Assembly (NCBI RefSeq): GCF_000381925.1
Contig: NZ_KB907307.1
Location: 1,054,001-1,118,000, forward strand
DNA length: 64,000 bases
Direction of reading: 5' to 3'
Source: Nocardia sp. BMG111209
GTDB taxonomy: Bacteria; Actinomycetota; Actinomycetes; Mycobacteriales; Mycobacteriaceae
The first letter of the stretch is position 1, and every line of letters starts with the position of its first letter. Below, one piece after another: positions 8,322 to 16,932 of the stretch. Below the pieces are notes generated by a model, which did no database searches, was not told where the DNA came from, and worked only from the letters and a program-made list of their open reading frames with translations. The position numbers and the translations under genes are program-made.

Positions 8322-9124
8322 CGCCGGACGGCGGTGACCACCATCGTGGTGTAGTCCGCGGTGAGGCTGCCGCCGAGGTCATCGATGGCGGCGCCGACCT
8401 CGGTCAGCACCGCCTGCTGCTGCTCGGGGGTCAGGCGGGTCAGGGAGCCCTGGGTGGGCAGTTGGTCGAGCCATTCGTCGCGGGTGTAGGTGCGTTCCCA
8501 GTCGAAACGCCACTGGTGCGCCGCGTCGAAGGCGCCGGCCGCCGCGATCCCCTCGGCGGCCCGGTCGAAGCCCGCCCGATAGATCTCCAGGGCGCTGCGA
8601 TCCGTCCGGAGGTCGAACTGATGGTCCGGTACCACGCGGCGGTACACCTCGGCGAAGGTGTGTTTCACCGGCGCGGGCAGTTCGACCACGTGCCAGAACG
8701 GCGCCAGTCGGCCGCCGGGCCGCAATACCTCGGCGGCCTTGGCCGCGCCGGCGACCGGGTCGATCCAGTGCCAGGCCGTACCCGCGGCCACGAGGTCGAA
8801 CCGCCGGCCGGCGGCGTCCCAGGTCTCGAAGGTGGCGACCTCGACCTCGATTCCGGTGTGCCGGGCGAATTCGGCCATCCGGGCATCGGGTTCGACACCC
8901 AGCACCGCGCAGCCGGCGGCGGCGAACTGCCGGGCCGCGATGCCGGTGCCGCAGCCGACGTCGAGCACCCGCGGGCCGGGGCTCGCGGCGAGGATCCGCT
9001 GGATCATGGCGTCCGGATACGGGGGCCGGGCCCGGTCGTAGCGGGCGGCATCGGTGCCGAAGGATTCGGCGACCTGGCGTTGCTCGTGGGGGACGATCGG
9101 CGGGGGCGTGCTCGGAGTGGGCAT
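8318..9124 (-). CDS. Class I SAM-dependent methyltransferase
   Basis: 268 residues. Motif I RVLDVGCGTGIAARQFA lies near residues 52-68, the acidic loop at VLGVEPDARM, and AWHWIDPVAGAAKAAEVLRPGGRLAPFWH follows, as in the UbiE/YafE-like group; no N-terminal targeting signal. The ATG at 9124 sits inside a shared divergent promoter with the TetR gene and overlaps palindromes, implying TetR control. The substrate cannot be inferred. Confidence 0.88.
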   Translation of the reverse strand: MPTPSTPPPIVPHEQRQVAESFGTDAARYDRARPPYPDAMIQRILAASPGPRVLDVGCGTGIAARQFAAAGCAVLGVEPDARMAEFARHTGIEVEVATFETWDAAGRRFDLVAAGTAWHWIDPVAGAAKAAEVLRPGGRLAPFWHVVELPAPVKHTFAEVYRRVVPDHQFDLRTDRSALEIYRAGFDRAAEGIAAAGAFDAAHQWRFDWERTYTRDEWLDQLPTQGSLTRLTPEQQQAVLTEVGAAIDDLGGSLTADYTTMVVTAVRR

Positions 9125-9152
9125 GCGCCCACACTAGTGGGCATGTGCCCAC
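9122..9152. promoter_or_regulatory. Overlapping inverted repeats between methyltransferase and TetR genes
   Basis: The segment holds GTGGGCA-TG-TGCCCAC (9137-9152, perfect 7-bp arms) and, sharing one arm, ATGCGCCCAC...GTGGGCAT (9123-9144). Three half-sites of GTGGGCA type therefore cover the methyltransferase start codon and lie about 40 bp before the TetR ATG. This is typical of a TetR operator controlling both divergent genes. Palindromes are directly visible; binding is inference. Confidence 0.6.
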
Positions 9153-9191
9153 TGGACAAGGCGTGTTCGCCCTGGGCGATACCATCGAGCG

Positions 9192-9779
9192 ATGCCGACC
9201 GGAGTGGCGATTCGAGATGTGCGCCGACAGCTGTTCGACGCCGCCGAGCGCGTGTTGCTCCGCGAGGGTCCCAGCGGGCTGACCAGCCGGGCCGTCACGG
9301 CGGAGGCGGGCTTCGCGAAGGGTGTGCTGCACCGGCACTTCGAGGATTTCGACGCGTTCCTCGCCGATTTCGTGCTCGACCGGGCCGAGCGGATGGACGC
9401 TCAGGCCGCCGTGCTGCGCGACGCCGCGGGCACCGGCACGGTCGTCGGCAATCTGACCGACGCGCTGACCGCCCTGTTCGAATCGGTCGCGGTCGCGGTC
9501 GTCGCGCTCGTCACCTTCCGCGACGAACTGCGCGGCCGGTTGCGGCAGAGCTGGCCCGCGGGCGTGCCGATCCTGACCGAGGGCGCGATCATGATCGCCG
9601 ACTACCTCACGGCCGAGGTCGAACTCGGCCGGGTGGCCCCCACCGCCGAGGTCGACGCCCTGGCTCCCATGCTGATCGGCACCGGTCACCTGTTGTTCGC
9701 CGACCGCACCGGACAGCGCCCCGACCCGGCCGCGGTCCGGCGCGCGGTGACGAATGTGGTGGCCGGCGTTCTGCGCTGA
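9192..9779 (+). CDS. TetR-family transcriptional regulator
   Basis: 195 residues with an N-terminal TetR HTH (RQLFDAAERVLLREGPSGLTSRAVTAEAGFAKGVLHRHFEDFDAFLADFV, residues about 10-60) and a helical ligand domain. It is divergent from the SAM methyltransferase, with palindromic sites in the 67-bp gap. It likely represses the methyltransferase and itself. The ligand is unknown. Confidence 0.92.
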   Translation: MPTGVAIRDVRRQLFDAAERVLLREGPSGLTSRAVTAEAGFAKGVLHRHFEDFDAFLADFVLDRAERMDAQAAVLRDAAGTGTVVGNLTDALTALFESVAVAVVALVTFRDELRGRLRQSWPAGVPILTEGAIMIADYLTAEVELGRVAPTAEVDALAPMLIGTGHLLFADRTGQRPDPAAVRRAVTNVVAGVLR

Positions 9780-9831
9780 GAAGCGTTGTGGGGCAGGGTG
9801 TGCGGCCGTGGCCGGGTGCGTGTGGTCCGAG

Positions 9832-11019
9832 TCAGTCGCCGGTGGGCGGGGTGATCCGGTAGCCGTCGGGTTCGGCGACCACATCGGTGACGGGAACGCG
9901 GGGGCGGCCGCAGCGTCGCTCGCAGCCCGACCAGTGCTGACGGCCGGATACGTCCGGGTCGGCGGCGGTGCGGGCGTGCTCGGGTGAGGGGGGTGGGCCG
10001 TCGTGGACGCGGCCCTCGGCGACCGCGGCGGCGGCGTCGGCCCGGACGTCGGTGCGGGACTTGGCGCAGCCGGGCTGCCCGGCGCAGGCGGTGACCAGCA
10101 GCCAGGGGGAGGCGGCGTCGAAGATCAGGCCCATCGGGGCCAGCACCCGGACGACCTGTTCGGCTACCCATTCGTCCAGATCGCCGAGGACGAGGCTGCG
10201 CCACGGCGTCACCACCAGCGGGCGGTCGACGGCCGCGAGGAATTCGGCGGTGCGCGCGGGCAGGCTGCCCAGCGGGACGCCCGCACCGAGGGCCACCCGA
10301 TCGTCGTCCTGGGTCAGCCAGCCGATCGGAATGTCGTGGCGGGCACCGAATTCCAGCGGTTCGCTGGCCGGGGTGCGGCCGAGGTGCGCGAGTATCCGGG
10401 CAGCGCCGTCGGGGACCTCGTGCAGCCGCCAGCGGTCACCGCGCACCCGCTGGAAGCCGTGCGCGGCGTCGAGCATCGTCGCCACCGCCGAATCCGCGGA
10501 CATCCGGACCCCGGTGTCGCGGCCGGCGAGCACCAGCGCGTACTCGTCGTCACCGGTGGCGTGCACGCCGATGTCGCCGCCGAGCCCGCTGACGTCGCCG
10601 CGGCCGTCGTCGAGGGTGAACAGCACGCGGCCGGGCAGGCCGGACAGTTCCGGCGCGGCCTGCAGGCCCGCATCCAGTGCGGGGATCAGCGGATGCACGT
10701 CGGCCCAGCCGCCGACCCGGCCGGACAGCGGGGAGGCGACGATGTTGCGCACCCGCTCGTGGGTGGGACTGGGCAGCAGATCGGCGGCGGCCAGCCGCTC
10801 GGCGAGCGCGGCGGCGTCGTGGACCTGCCGCAGTTGCACATTGCCGCGCGAGGTCAGTTCGACGGCCTCGTTGCCGAGGTCGCGGGCCGCTTCGGCGAGC
10901 ACCTGCAACTGATCCGGCCGCAGCCGGCCCCCCGGCAACCGGATACGGGCCAGCGGGCCGTCGGCCGCGTCGTGCAGCCGCAGCACACCGGGGCAGGAGT
11001 CGGGCCGGGAGCGGGTCAT
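9832..11019 (-). CDS. cobG: Precorrin-3B synthase CobG
   Basis: CobG uses an Fe-S cluster, siroheme-type chemistry and O2 to convert precorrin-3A to precorrin-3B. The protein (395 residues) has a nitrite/sulfite-reductase-like ferredoxin half-domain (LARIRLPGGRLRPDQLQVLAEAA, ELTSRGNVQLRQV), the VRNIVASPLSGR segment, and the C-terminal cluster motifs TACAGQPGCAKS and HWSGCERRCGRP, which supply four cysteines in the spacing of this family. The clear ATG is at 11019. Two small membrane-protein genes lie upstream on the same strand with gaps of 52 and 62 bp, so they may share a transcript. Confidence 0.94.
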   Translation of the reverse strand: MTRSRPDSCPGVLRLHDAADGPLARIRLPGGRLRPDQLQVLAEAARDLGNEAVELTSRGNVQLRQVHDAAALAERLAAADLLPSPTHERVRNIVASPLSGRVGGWADVHPLIPALDAGLQAAPELSGLPGRVLFTLDDGRGDVSGLGGDIGVHATGDDEYALVLAGRDTGVRMSADSAVATMLDAAHGFQRVRGDRWRLHEVPDGAARILAHLGRTPASEPLEFGARHDIPIGWLTQDDDRVALGAGVPLGSLPARTAEFLAAVDRPLVVTPWRSLVLGDLDEWVAEQVVRVLAPMGLIFDAASPWLLVTACAGQPGCAKSRTDVRADAAAAVAEGRVHDGPPPSPEHARTAADPDVSGRQHWSGCERRCGRPRVPVTDVVAEPDGYRITPPTGD

Positions 11020-11071
11020 GATCCCCCAGCCTACGAGGCGCGAACCGGGCGTGCCGCGACGGTGCGCGGCC

Positions 11072-11401
11072 TCAGATACCCGGCCAGGTGCGCGGCGCCA
11101 CCGCGCGGGCCTCGGCGCGGCGGCGGGCGCGGGCGGCGGCGGCCTGATCCCATTCGTCGTCGAGCAGATTCGGGCCGTCGTGATGGTGGGCGTGATCGCG
11201 GTGCACCGTCATGGTCAGCAACATGATGTCGGCGACGACGATCGCGGCGCAGATGCCGCCCGCGACCATCGCCCAGCGGGTGTGCCCGCTGGCGGCGGCG
11301 GTCAGCGCCATCGCCAGGGTGGCGAAGCCGGCCAGAACGGCCAGGTAACTCGTCCAGGCGACCAGTCGGTTGCGGCGAGCCCAGGTCGGCGTTGCGCGCA
11401 T
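11072..11401 (-). CDS. Small two-TM membrane protein, paralog of the next gene
   Basis: 109 residues, function unknown. It starts MRATPTWARRNRLVAW, then has two hydrophobic helices (LAVLAGFATLAMALTAAASG and WAMVAGGICAAIVVADIMLLTM) and a charged cytosolic tail with HRDHAHHHDGPNLLDDEW and an Ala/Arg-rich end. It is a clear paralog of the neighbouring 94-residue protein: both share WARRNR-xxAW, two TM helices and an R/H-DHAxxH-xxPxLLxD tail. The His-rich stretch might bind metal, but nothing proves it. The ATG at 11401 is used because upstream in-frame sequence is not conserved in the paralog. Probably co-transcribed with cobG. Confidence 0.72.
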   Translation of the reverse strand: MRATPTWARRNRLVAWTSYLAVLAGFATLAMALTAAASGHTRWAMVAGGICAAIVVADIMLLTMTVHRDHAHHHDGPNLLDDEWDQAAAARARRRAEARAVAPRTWPGI

Positions 11402-11463
11402 GGGAGCGTCCTTCCGTGTCGTCGGTCCACGGGGGTCGTCGGAGCGGATCCGGGATCGGATCG

Positions 11464-11748
11464 TCAGTTGCGGTTGCGCAGCCGCGGAACTCGGACGTAG
11501 CTGTCGGACAGCAGCTTGGGAGTGGTGTGGCGCTCCGCGTGATCGCGGCGGACCGTGGATTCGAAGACCAGCAGACCGCCGATGGCCACCACCACGCACA
11601 GGACCGCGGCCACCACCGCCAGCGTGCTTCGATCACCGGCAGCCGCCGCCAGCGCCATTGCTAGCAAAGCAACAGCAACCATCATGCTTGTTATCCCTGA
11701 CCAGGCAGCGAATCGATTCCGCCTGGCCCACCCTGGTGAGTTCGGCAT
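11464..11748 (-). CDS. Small two-TM membrane protein, paralog of the preceding gene
   Basis: 94 residues, function unknown. MPNSPGWARRNRFAAW is followed by two TM helices (MMVAVALLAMALAAAAG and LAVVAAVLCVVVAIGGLLVF) and a tail VRRDHAERHTTPKLLSDSYVRVPRL. It matches the 109-residue neighbour in layout and in the WARRNR and DHAxxH motifs, so the two arose by tandem duplication. First gene of a possible minus-strand unit running to cobG; its start lies about 240 bp from cobN, divergently. Confidence 0.7.
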   Translation of the reverse strand: MPNSPGWARRNRFAAWSGITSMMVAVALLAMALAAAAGDRSTLAVVAAVLCVVVAIGGLLVFESTVRRDHAERHTTPKLLSDSYVRVPRLRNRN

Positions 11749-11844
11749 ACTTTGAGCGTACGCCTGCGTGCCGGTTCCGGGGAGATGAAACGAACTGGTC
11801 GTTCTGTGTCGTGGCCGCCGGTGGGCCCACCCGGCGCACGGGTG

Positions 11845-11975
11845 GCGCGACGGGTGCGCGGTAGCATCCGTGGGCTTGCCGGAACGAGGAAACCGGTGTG
11901 ATTCCGGGCGGTCGCGCCACTGTGACAGTCAGACCCTCCAGGCGAGCACGACCACCGATGGGCGCGTGACCCGAG
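11845..11975 (+). ncRNA. Cobalamin riboswitch (B12 element) upstream of cobN
   Basis: The leader contains the B12-box core GCCACTGTGACAGTCAGACC (about 11917-11936) preceded by GAAACCGGTGTGATTCCGG (11888 on) and followed by a GCGAGCACGACCACC segment. This order of conserved blocks is that of the Rfam cobalamin riboswitch. It ends about 15 bp before the cobN GTG, so it probably masks the ribosome binding site when adenosylcobalamin binds. The ends are approximate, since the full fold was not computed. No second copy was seen before cobL, cobH or cobG. Confidence 0.88.
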
Positions 11976-11987
11976 GAAAGGCTCACC

Positions 11988-14900
11988 GTGATCTTGTTGC
12001 TGTCCACCTCCGACACCGATCTGCTGTCCGCACGGGCCAGTGGCGCCGACTACCGGCTGGGCAACCCGGCCCGGTTGCTACCCGACGATCTGCCCGCCCT
12101 GCTCGACGGCGTCGACCTGGTGATCGTCCGGTTGCTCGGCGGCCGCCGGGCCTGGGAGGAGGGCCTGGACGCGCTGCGCGCCCGCGGTATCGCGCTGGTG
12201 GCGCTCGGCGGCGAGATGGCGCCCGATGCCGAGCTGATGGAATTGTCGACCGTGCCCGGCGGCGTGGCCGCCGACGCGCACAACTACCTCGCCGCCGGTG
12301 GGCCCGGCAATCTGCGGCAGTTGCACCACTTCCTGTCGGATACGGTGCTGCTGACCGGCCACGGTTTCGAACCGCCGGTGCAGTTGCCGTCCTGGGGCGT
12401 GCTGGAGCGGACCGCCCGGGAGGTCGAGGGGCCGGTCGTCGCGGTGCTCTACTACCGCGCGCAGCACCTGGCCGGCAACACCACCTATATCGAGGCGCTC
12501 TGCGCGGCGATCGAGACCGCCGGTGGCCGCCCGCTGCCGCTGTACTGCGCATCGCTGCGCACCGCCGAACCGGACCTGATCGACACCCTGCGCGGCGCGG
12601 ACGCGCTGGTGGTGACCGTGCTCGCGGCCGGTGGCAGCATCCCCGCCGCCTCCTCCGCCGGTGGTGACGACGCGGCCTGGGACATCGGCGCGCTCGCCGA
12701 TCTGGACGTGCCGATCCTGCAGGGCCTGTGTCTCACCGGCAGTCGTGCGCAGTGGGCCGGCAACGACGACGGGATGTCGCCGCTGGACGTCGCGACCCAG
12801 GTCGCGGTCCCGGAATTCGACGGCCGCCTGATCACGGTGCCGTTCTCGTTCAAGGAATTCGACGCCGACGGGTTGTCGAGCTACGTGCCCGATCCCGAGC
12901 GCGCCGCGCGCGTCGCCGGAATCGCGGTGCGGCATGCCCGGTTGCGCCGCATCCCGCCCGCGCGGCGCCGGATCGCGCTGATGCTGTCGGCCTATCCGAC
13001 CAAGCACGCCCGGATCGGCAACGCGGTCGGCCTGGACACCCCGGCCAGCGCGATCCGGCTGCTGGCGGCGATGCGGACGGCCGGCTACGACATCGGCGCG
13101 CCCGGCGAGGTGCCCGGTCTCGACGAGCGCGACGGCGACGCGCTGATCCACGCGATCATCGCCGCGGGTGGGCAGGATCCGGACTGGCTCACCGCGGAAC
13201 AGTTGGCGGGCAACCCGATTCGCATCTCCGCGGCGCGCTACGCGAGCTGGTTCGGCACGCTGCCGGAGCAGTTGCGCGCGGCGGTCGTCGCGGCCTGGGG
13301 ACCGCCGCCGGGTGAACTGTACGTCGATCGGTCCGCCGATCCCGCGGGCGAAATCGTCATCGCCGCACTGCGTTTCGGCAATCTGGTGCTGATGGTGCAG
13401 CCGCCGCGCGGATTCGGCGAGAATCCGGTCGCGATCTACCACGATCCGGATCTGCCGCCGAGCCACCACTATCTGGCGGCGTACCGGTGGATCGCCATGG
13501 CGGACAACGACGGTGGCTTCGGGGCGGATGCCGTCGTGCATCTGGGCAAGCACGGCAATCTGGAGTGGTTGCCGGGCAAGACCGTCGGCATGTCCGCGGC
13601 CTGCGGCACCGACGCGGCCCTCGGCGATCTGCCGCTGATCTACCCGTTCCTGGTCAACGATCCGGGCGAGGGCACCCAGGCCAAGCGCCGCGCGCACGCC
13701 ACCCTGGTGGATCACCTGATCCCGCCGATGGCGCGGGCCGAGACCTACGGCGATATCGCCCGGCTGGAACAGCTGCTGGACGAGCACGCCAACATCTCGG
13801 CGCTCGATCCGGCCAAACTGCCGGCGATCCGGCAGCAGATCTGGACCCTGATGCGCGCCGCGAAGATGGACCACGACCTCGGATTGTCCGATCGTCCGGA
13901 CGAGGACGCCTTCGACGATATGTTGCTGCACGTCGACGGCTGGCTGTGCGAGATCAAGGATGTGCAGATCCGCGACGGCCTGCACATCCTGGGGCAGGCG
14001 CCGATGGGGGAGACGGAGCTGGATCTGGTGCTGGCGATGTTGCGCGCGCGCCAGCTGTGGGGCGGTGAGGTCGCGGTGCCCGGCCTGCGGGAGGCGCTGG
14101 GCCTCGACGAGTCCGGTGGCGAATCGCGGGAGCGGGTCGACGCGGTGGAGGCGCGGGCGCGCACGCTGGTGGCCGCGCTGCAGGCCGCGGACTGGTCCGC
14201 GGACGCGGTCGACGAGGTGCTGGGCCGGTACGTGGTCGTGAGTGATCTTGTGCCGGTGGGTGATTCGGCATCGGCCGGCGACGGCCCGTCGGCCGGCGTG
14301 TCGGCGCCGATCCTGGTGCCCGCGAGCCGGATCGACACCCTGCGGGCCGTCCTGCGTTTCGCCGCAACCGAAGTCGTGCCGCGGCTGCGGCAGACCGGGG
14401 TGGAGATCGAGCGGATCCTGCACGCCTTGAACGGCGGATTCGTGCCGGCCGGCCCGAGCGGATCGCCGCTGCGCGGCCTGATCAACGTGCTGCCCACCGG
14501 CCGCAATTTCTACTCCGTCGACCCGAAGGCGGTGCCGTCGCGGCTGGCCTGGGAAACCGGTCAGGCCATGGCGGATTCGCTGCTCGAGCGCTACCACGCC
14601 GACCACGGCGAATATCCGCGCTCGGTGGGCCTGTCGGTCTGGGGCACCTCTGCGATGCGGACCTCCGGCGACGATATCGCGGAAGTGCTTGCGCTGCTGG
14701 GTGTCCGGCCGGTGTGGGACGAGGCCAGCCGGCGCGTGACCACGCTGGCGGCGATCCCGCTCGCGGAGCTGGGCCGGCCGCGCATCGACGTCACGGTCCG
14801 CATCTCCGGATTCTTCCGGGACGCGTTCCCGCACGTGCTGGCCCTGCTGGACGACGCGGTGCGGCTGGTGGCGGGGCTGGCGGAGCCCGACGAGTCGAAT

Positions 14901-15674
14901 TACGTACGGGCACATACCCGATCGGATCTCGCCGGGCACGGGGACGAGCGTCGGGCCACCACCCGCATCTTCGGTTCCAAGCCGGGCACCTACGGCGCGG
15001 GCCTGCTGCAACTGATCGACTCACGCAGCTGGCGCACCGACGACGATCTCGCGCAGGTGTACACCGCCTGGGGCGGTTACGCGTACGGCCGCGACCTGGA
15101 CGGCGCGCCGGCGGCCGACGACATGCGGACCGCCTATCGCCGAATCGCGGTGGCCGCCAAGAACACCGATACCCGCGAGCACGACATCGCCGACTCCGAC
15201 GACTACTTCCAGTACCACGGCGGCATGGTCGCCGCGGTGCGCGCGCTCACCGGCCGCAACCCGGAGGCCTACATCGGGGACAGCACGCGGCCGGATTCGG
15301 TACGCACGCGCACCCTTTCGGAGGAGACCACCCGGGTGTTCCGGGCCCGGGTGGTGAATCCGCGCTGGCTGGAGGCGATGCGCCGGCACGGGTACAAGGG
15401 CGCGTTCGAGATGGCGGCGACCGTCGACTACCTCTTCGGTTACGACGCCACCACCAACGTGGTCGCGGACTGGATGTACGAGAAGCTTTCCGAGAGTTAC
15501 GTTTTCGACGAGACCAACCGCAAGTTCATGGCACAGTCGAATCCGTGGGCACTGCACGGCATCACCGAACGGCTGCTGGAGGCCGCCGAACGCGGGCTGT
15601 GGGAGCATCCGCAGGCGCAGACCCTGGAGCAGTTGCGGCAGATCTACCTGGAGACCGAGGGCGAGTTGGAATAG
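11988..15674 (+). CDS. cobN: Cobaltochelatase subunit CobN
   Basis: CobN is the large, hydrogenobyrinic-acid-diamide-binding subunit of the ATP-dependent aerobic cobaltochelatase, acting in the cytosol with CobS and CobT (or ChlI/ChlD-like partners). At 1228 residues it has normal length. The CobN/ChlH hallmark HLGKHGNLEWLPGK begins at about residue 518, and YHADHGEYPRSVGLSVWGTSAMRTSGDD, GSKPGTYGAGLLQLID and NPRWLEAMRRHGYKGAFEMAATVDYLFGYDA follow in the C-terminal half. The start is GTG 11988, directly after the riboswitch, with an AGGAAAGG-like Shine-Dalgarno. No chelatase AAA+ partner is encoded in this window. Confidence 0.97.
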   Translation: MILLLSTSDTDLLSARASGADYRLGNPARLLPDDLPALLDGVDLVIVRLLGGRRAWEEGLDALRARGIALVALGGEMAPDAELMELSTVPGGVAADAHNYLAAGGPGNLRQLHHFLSDTVLLTGHGFEPPVQLPSWGVLERTAREVEGPVVAVLYYRAQHLAGNTTYIEALCAAIETAGGRPLPLYCASLRTAEPDLIDTLRGADALVVTVLAAGGSIPAASSAGGDDAAWDIGALADLDVPILQGLCLTGSRAQWAGNDDGMSPLDVATQVAVPEFDGRLITVPFSFKEFDADGLSSYVPDPERAARVAGIAVRHARLRRIPPARRRIALMLSAYPTKHARIGNAVGLDTPASAIRLLAAMRTAGYDIGAPGEVPGLDERDGDALIHAIIAAGGQDPDWLTAEQLAGNPIRISAARYASWFGTLPEQLRAAVVAAWGPPPGELYVDRSADPAGEIVIAALRFGNLVLMVQPPRGFGENPVAIYHDPDLPPSHHYLAAYRWIAMADNDGGFGADAVVHLGKHGNLEWLPGKTVGMSAACGTDAALGDLPLIYPFLVNDPGEGTQAKRRAHATLVDHLIPPMARAETYGDIARLEQLLDEHANISALDPAKLPAIRQQIWTLMRAAKMDHDLGLSDRPDEDAFDDMLLHVDGWLCEIKDVQIRDGLHILGQAPMGETELDLVLAMLRARQLWGGEVAVPGLREALGLDESGGESRERVDAVEARARTLVAALQAADWSADAVDEVLGRYVVVSDLVPVGDSASAGDGPSAGVSAPILVPASRIDTLRAVLRFAATEVVPRLRQTGVEIERILHALNGGFVPAGPSGSPLRGLINVLPTGRNFYSVDPKAVPSRLAWETGQAMADSLLERYHADHGEYPRSVGLSVWGTSAMRTSGDDIAEVLALLGVRPVWDEASRRVTTLAAIPLAELGRPRIDVTVRISGFFRDAFPHVLALLDDAVRLVAGLAEPDESNYVRAHTRSDLAGHGDERRATTRIFGSKPGTYGAGLLQLIDSRSWRTDDDLAQVYTAWGGYAYGRDLDGAPAADDMRTAYRRIAVAAKNTDTREHDIADSDDYFQYHGGMVAAVRALTGRNPEAYIGDSTRPDSVRTRTLSEETTRVFRARVVNPRWLEAMRRHGYKGAFEMAATVDYLFGYDATTNVVADWMYEKLSESYVFDETNRKFMAQSNPWALHGITERLLEAAERGLWEHPQAQTLEQLRQIYLETEGELE

Positions 15675-15683
15675 CCCGCCGGA

Positions 15684-15709
15684 TCCGGCCGCCGGGTGCG
15701 GCGGCCGGA
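15684..15709. terminator. Hairpin between convergent cobN and PPOX gene
   Basis: TCCGGCCGCC (15684-15693) pairs perfectly with GGCGGCCGGA (15700-15709) across a 6-base loop in the 42-bp gap between the two stop codons. No T-run follows on either strand, so it would be a weak or factor-assisted bidirectional terminator. Confidence 0.5.
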
Positions 15710-15716
15710 CGGTCCG

Positions 15717-16109
15717 TCAGGCGGCCGGGCTCGCGGTGACCTCCAGGCCGACCGAGCCGCGGCGGCCGCGGCGCAGCACGCTGCCGGTCACGATCACCCA
15801 GCCCGGCAGCGAGTAGCGCTTCTTGATCAGGGTGCGGACGCGATCACTGCCCGCGTCGTCGAGGATGCGGGCGGTGGCCCGGACCACCTCGTCGCCCTGC
15901 GGGGTGCCGGAGGCGCTGCAGGCCTGCACCGTGACCTCCGCATTGCGCCGGATCCGCTTCACCTTCCAGCTGTCGGCGACCGTCCAGAAATACAATTTGC
16001 CGTCGTCGAGCGCGGCCCAGAGCGCCGAGCCGACCGGGGTGCCGTCCTTGCGGAAGGTGGTCAGCAGAACGTATTTCGCAGTACCGGCGACGCCGAAGGG
16101 ATTGTCCAC
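15717..16109 (-). CDS. PPOX-class F420-dependent oxidoreductase (Rv2061-like)
   Basis: 130 residues, a split-barrel flavin/F420-binding protein. Signatures are YVLLTTFRKDGTPVGSALWAALDDGKLYFWT, WKVKRIRRNAEVTVQACS and a C-terminal TGSVLRRGRRGSVGLEV. From memory Rv2061c, of the same family, is the neighbour of cobN (Rv2062c) in M. tuberculosis, so the pairing is conserved. Substrate unknown; F420 rather than FMN use is inferred from the subfamily. The ATG at 16109 begins MDNPFGV. Confidence 0.87.
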   Translation of the reverse strand: MDNPFGVAGTAKYVLLTTFRKDGTPVGSALWAALDDGKLYFWTVADSWKVKRIRRNAEVTVQACSASGTPQGDEVVRATARILDDAGSDRVRTLIKKRYSLPGWVIVTGSVLRRGRRGSVGLEVTASPAA

Positions 16110-16147
16110 CCCGGCAGCCTAACCCGGCGCCGGGCCGCGGGGCCGAT

Positions 16148-16915
16148 TCAGGCGGCGAGGGTGAGGATGCGCGGGCCGTCCTCGGTGATCGCGACGGTGT
16201 GCTCGCTGTGCGCGGTGCGGGAGCCGTCGGCGGAGCGGATCGTCCAGCCGTCGGGATCGGTGACGATGCGGTCGGTGGTGCGGGCGAACCAGGGTTCGAT
16301 GGCGATGGTGAGGCCCGGGCGCAACGGGAAACCGCGGCCGGGGCGGCCGGCGTTGGGGATGTGCGGATCCTCGTGCATGGTCCGGCCCAGGCCGTGCCCG
16401 CCGAACTGGGTGTTCACCGGATAGCCGTGGGCGTGGGCGACGGCGGCGATGGCGGCGGAGAGATCACCGATGCGGGCGCCGGGCCGCGCGGCCGCGACCG
16501 CCGCCGCGAGCGCCTCCTCGGTGGCCCGGACCAGGCGCAGATCCTCCGCGTCGGCGGTGCCGACGATCACCGTGCTGGCGGCGTCGGCCACCCAGCCGTC
16601 GATCGAGACCGCCAGGTCCATCGTCAGGACGTCGCCGTCGCACAGGGGATAGTCGAACGGTAGGCCGTGCAGGACCGCGTCGTTCACCGAGAGGCAGACG
16701 GTGTTGCGGAACGGGCCGCTGCCGAAGGAGGGGGCGTAGTCCCAGTAGCAGGAGGTCGCGCCCCGGTCCGCGATGCGCCGGCGCACATGCTGTTCCAGTT
16801 CCAGCAGGTTCACTCCCACCCGGGCGCGCTCGCGCAGATCGGCCAGGACATCGGCGACGAACTGCCCGGTCACCCGCATCCGCTCGATCTCCGCGGGCGT
16901 CTTCAACTCCACCAC
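16148..16915 (-). CDS. map: Methionine aminopeptidase, type I
   Basis: Removes N-terminal Met from nascent proteins. The five metal ligands are visible in order: Asp in VLTMDLAVSIDG, Asp in ADAASTVIVG, His in HGLGRTMHEDP, Glu in TIAIEPWF and Glu in AHSEHTVAI, plus the active-site YWDYAPSFGSGPFRNTVCLSVND. 255 residues from GTG 16915, chosen because AGGTGGAGGT lies about 5 bases upstream; the longer frame to 16969 runs through the palindromic operators. Divergent from a small HTH regulator with two operator-like palindromes in front of this gene, suggesting it is an accessory, regulated map copy rather than the constitutive one. Confidence 0.93.
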   Translation of the reverse strand: MVELKTPAEIERMRVTGQFVADVLADLRERARVGVNLLELEQHVRRRIADRGATSCYWDYAPSFGSGPFRNTVCLSVNDAVLHGLPFDYPLCDGDVLTMDLAVSIDGWVADAASTVIVGTADAEDLRLVRATEEALAAAVAAARPGARIGDLSAAIAAVAHAHGYPVNTQFGGHGLGRTMHEDPHIPNAGRPGRGFPLRPGLTIAIEPWFARTTDRIVTDPDGWTIRSADGSRTAHSEHTVAITEDGPRILTLAA

Positions 16916-16932
16916 TGCACACCTCCACCTTC

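Noticed and set aside
12078..15011. A 977-residue minus-strand frame opposite cobN
   Set aside because: Arginine/histidine-rich low-complexity translation, no motifs; cobN is unequivocal on the plus strand.
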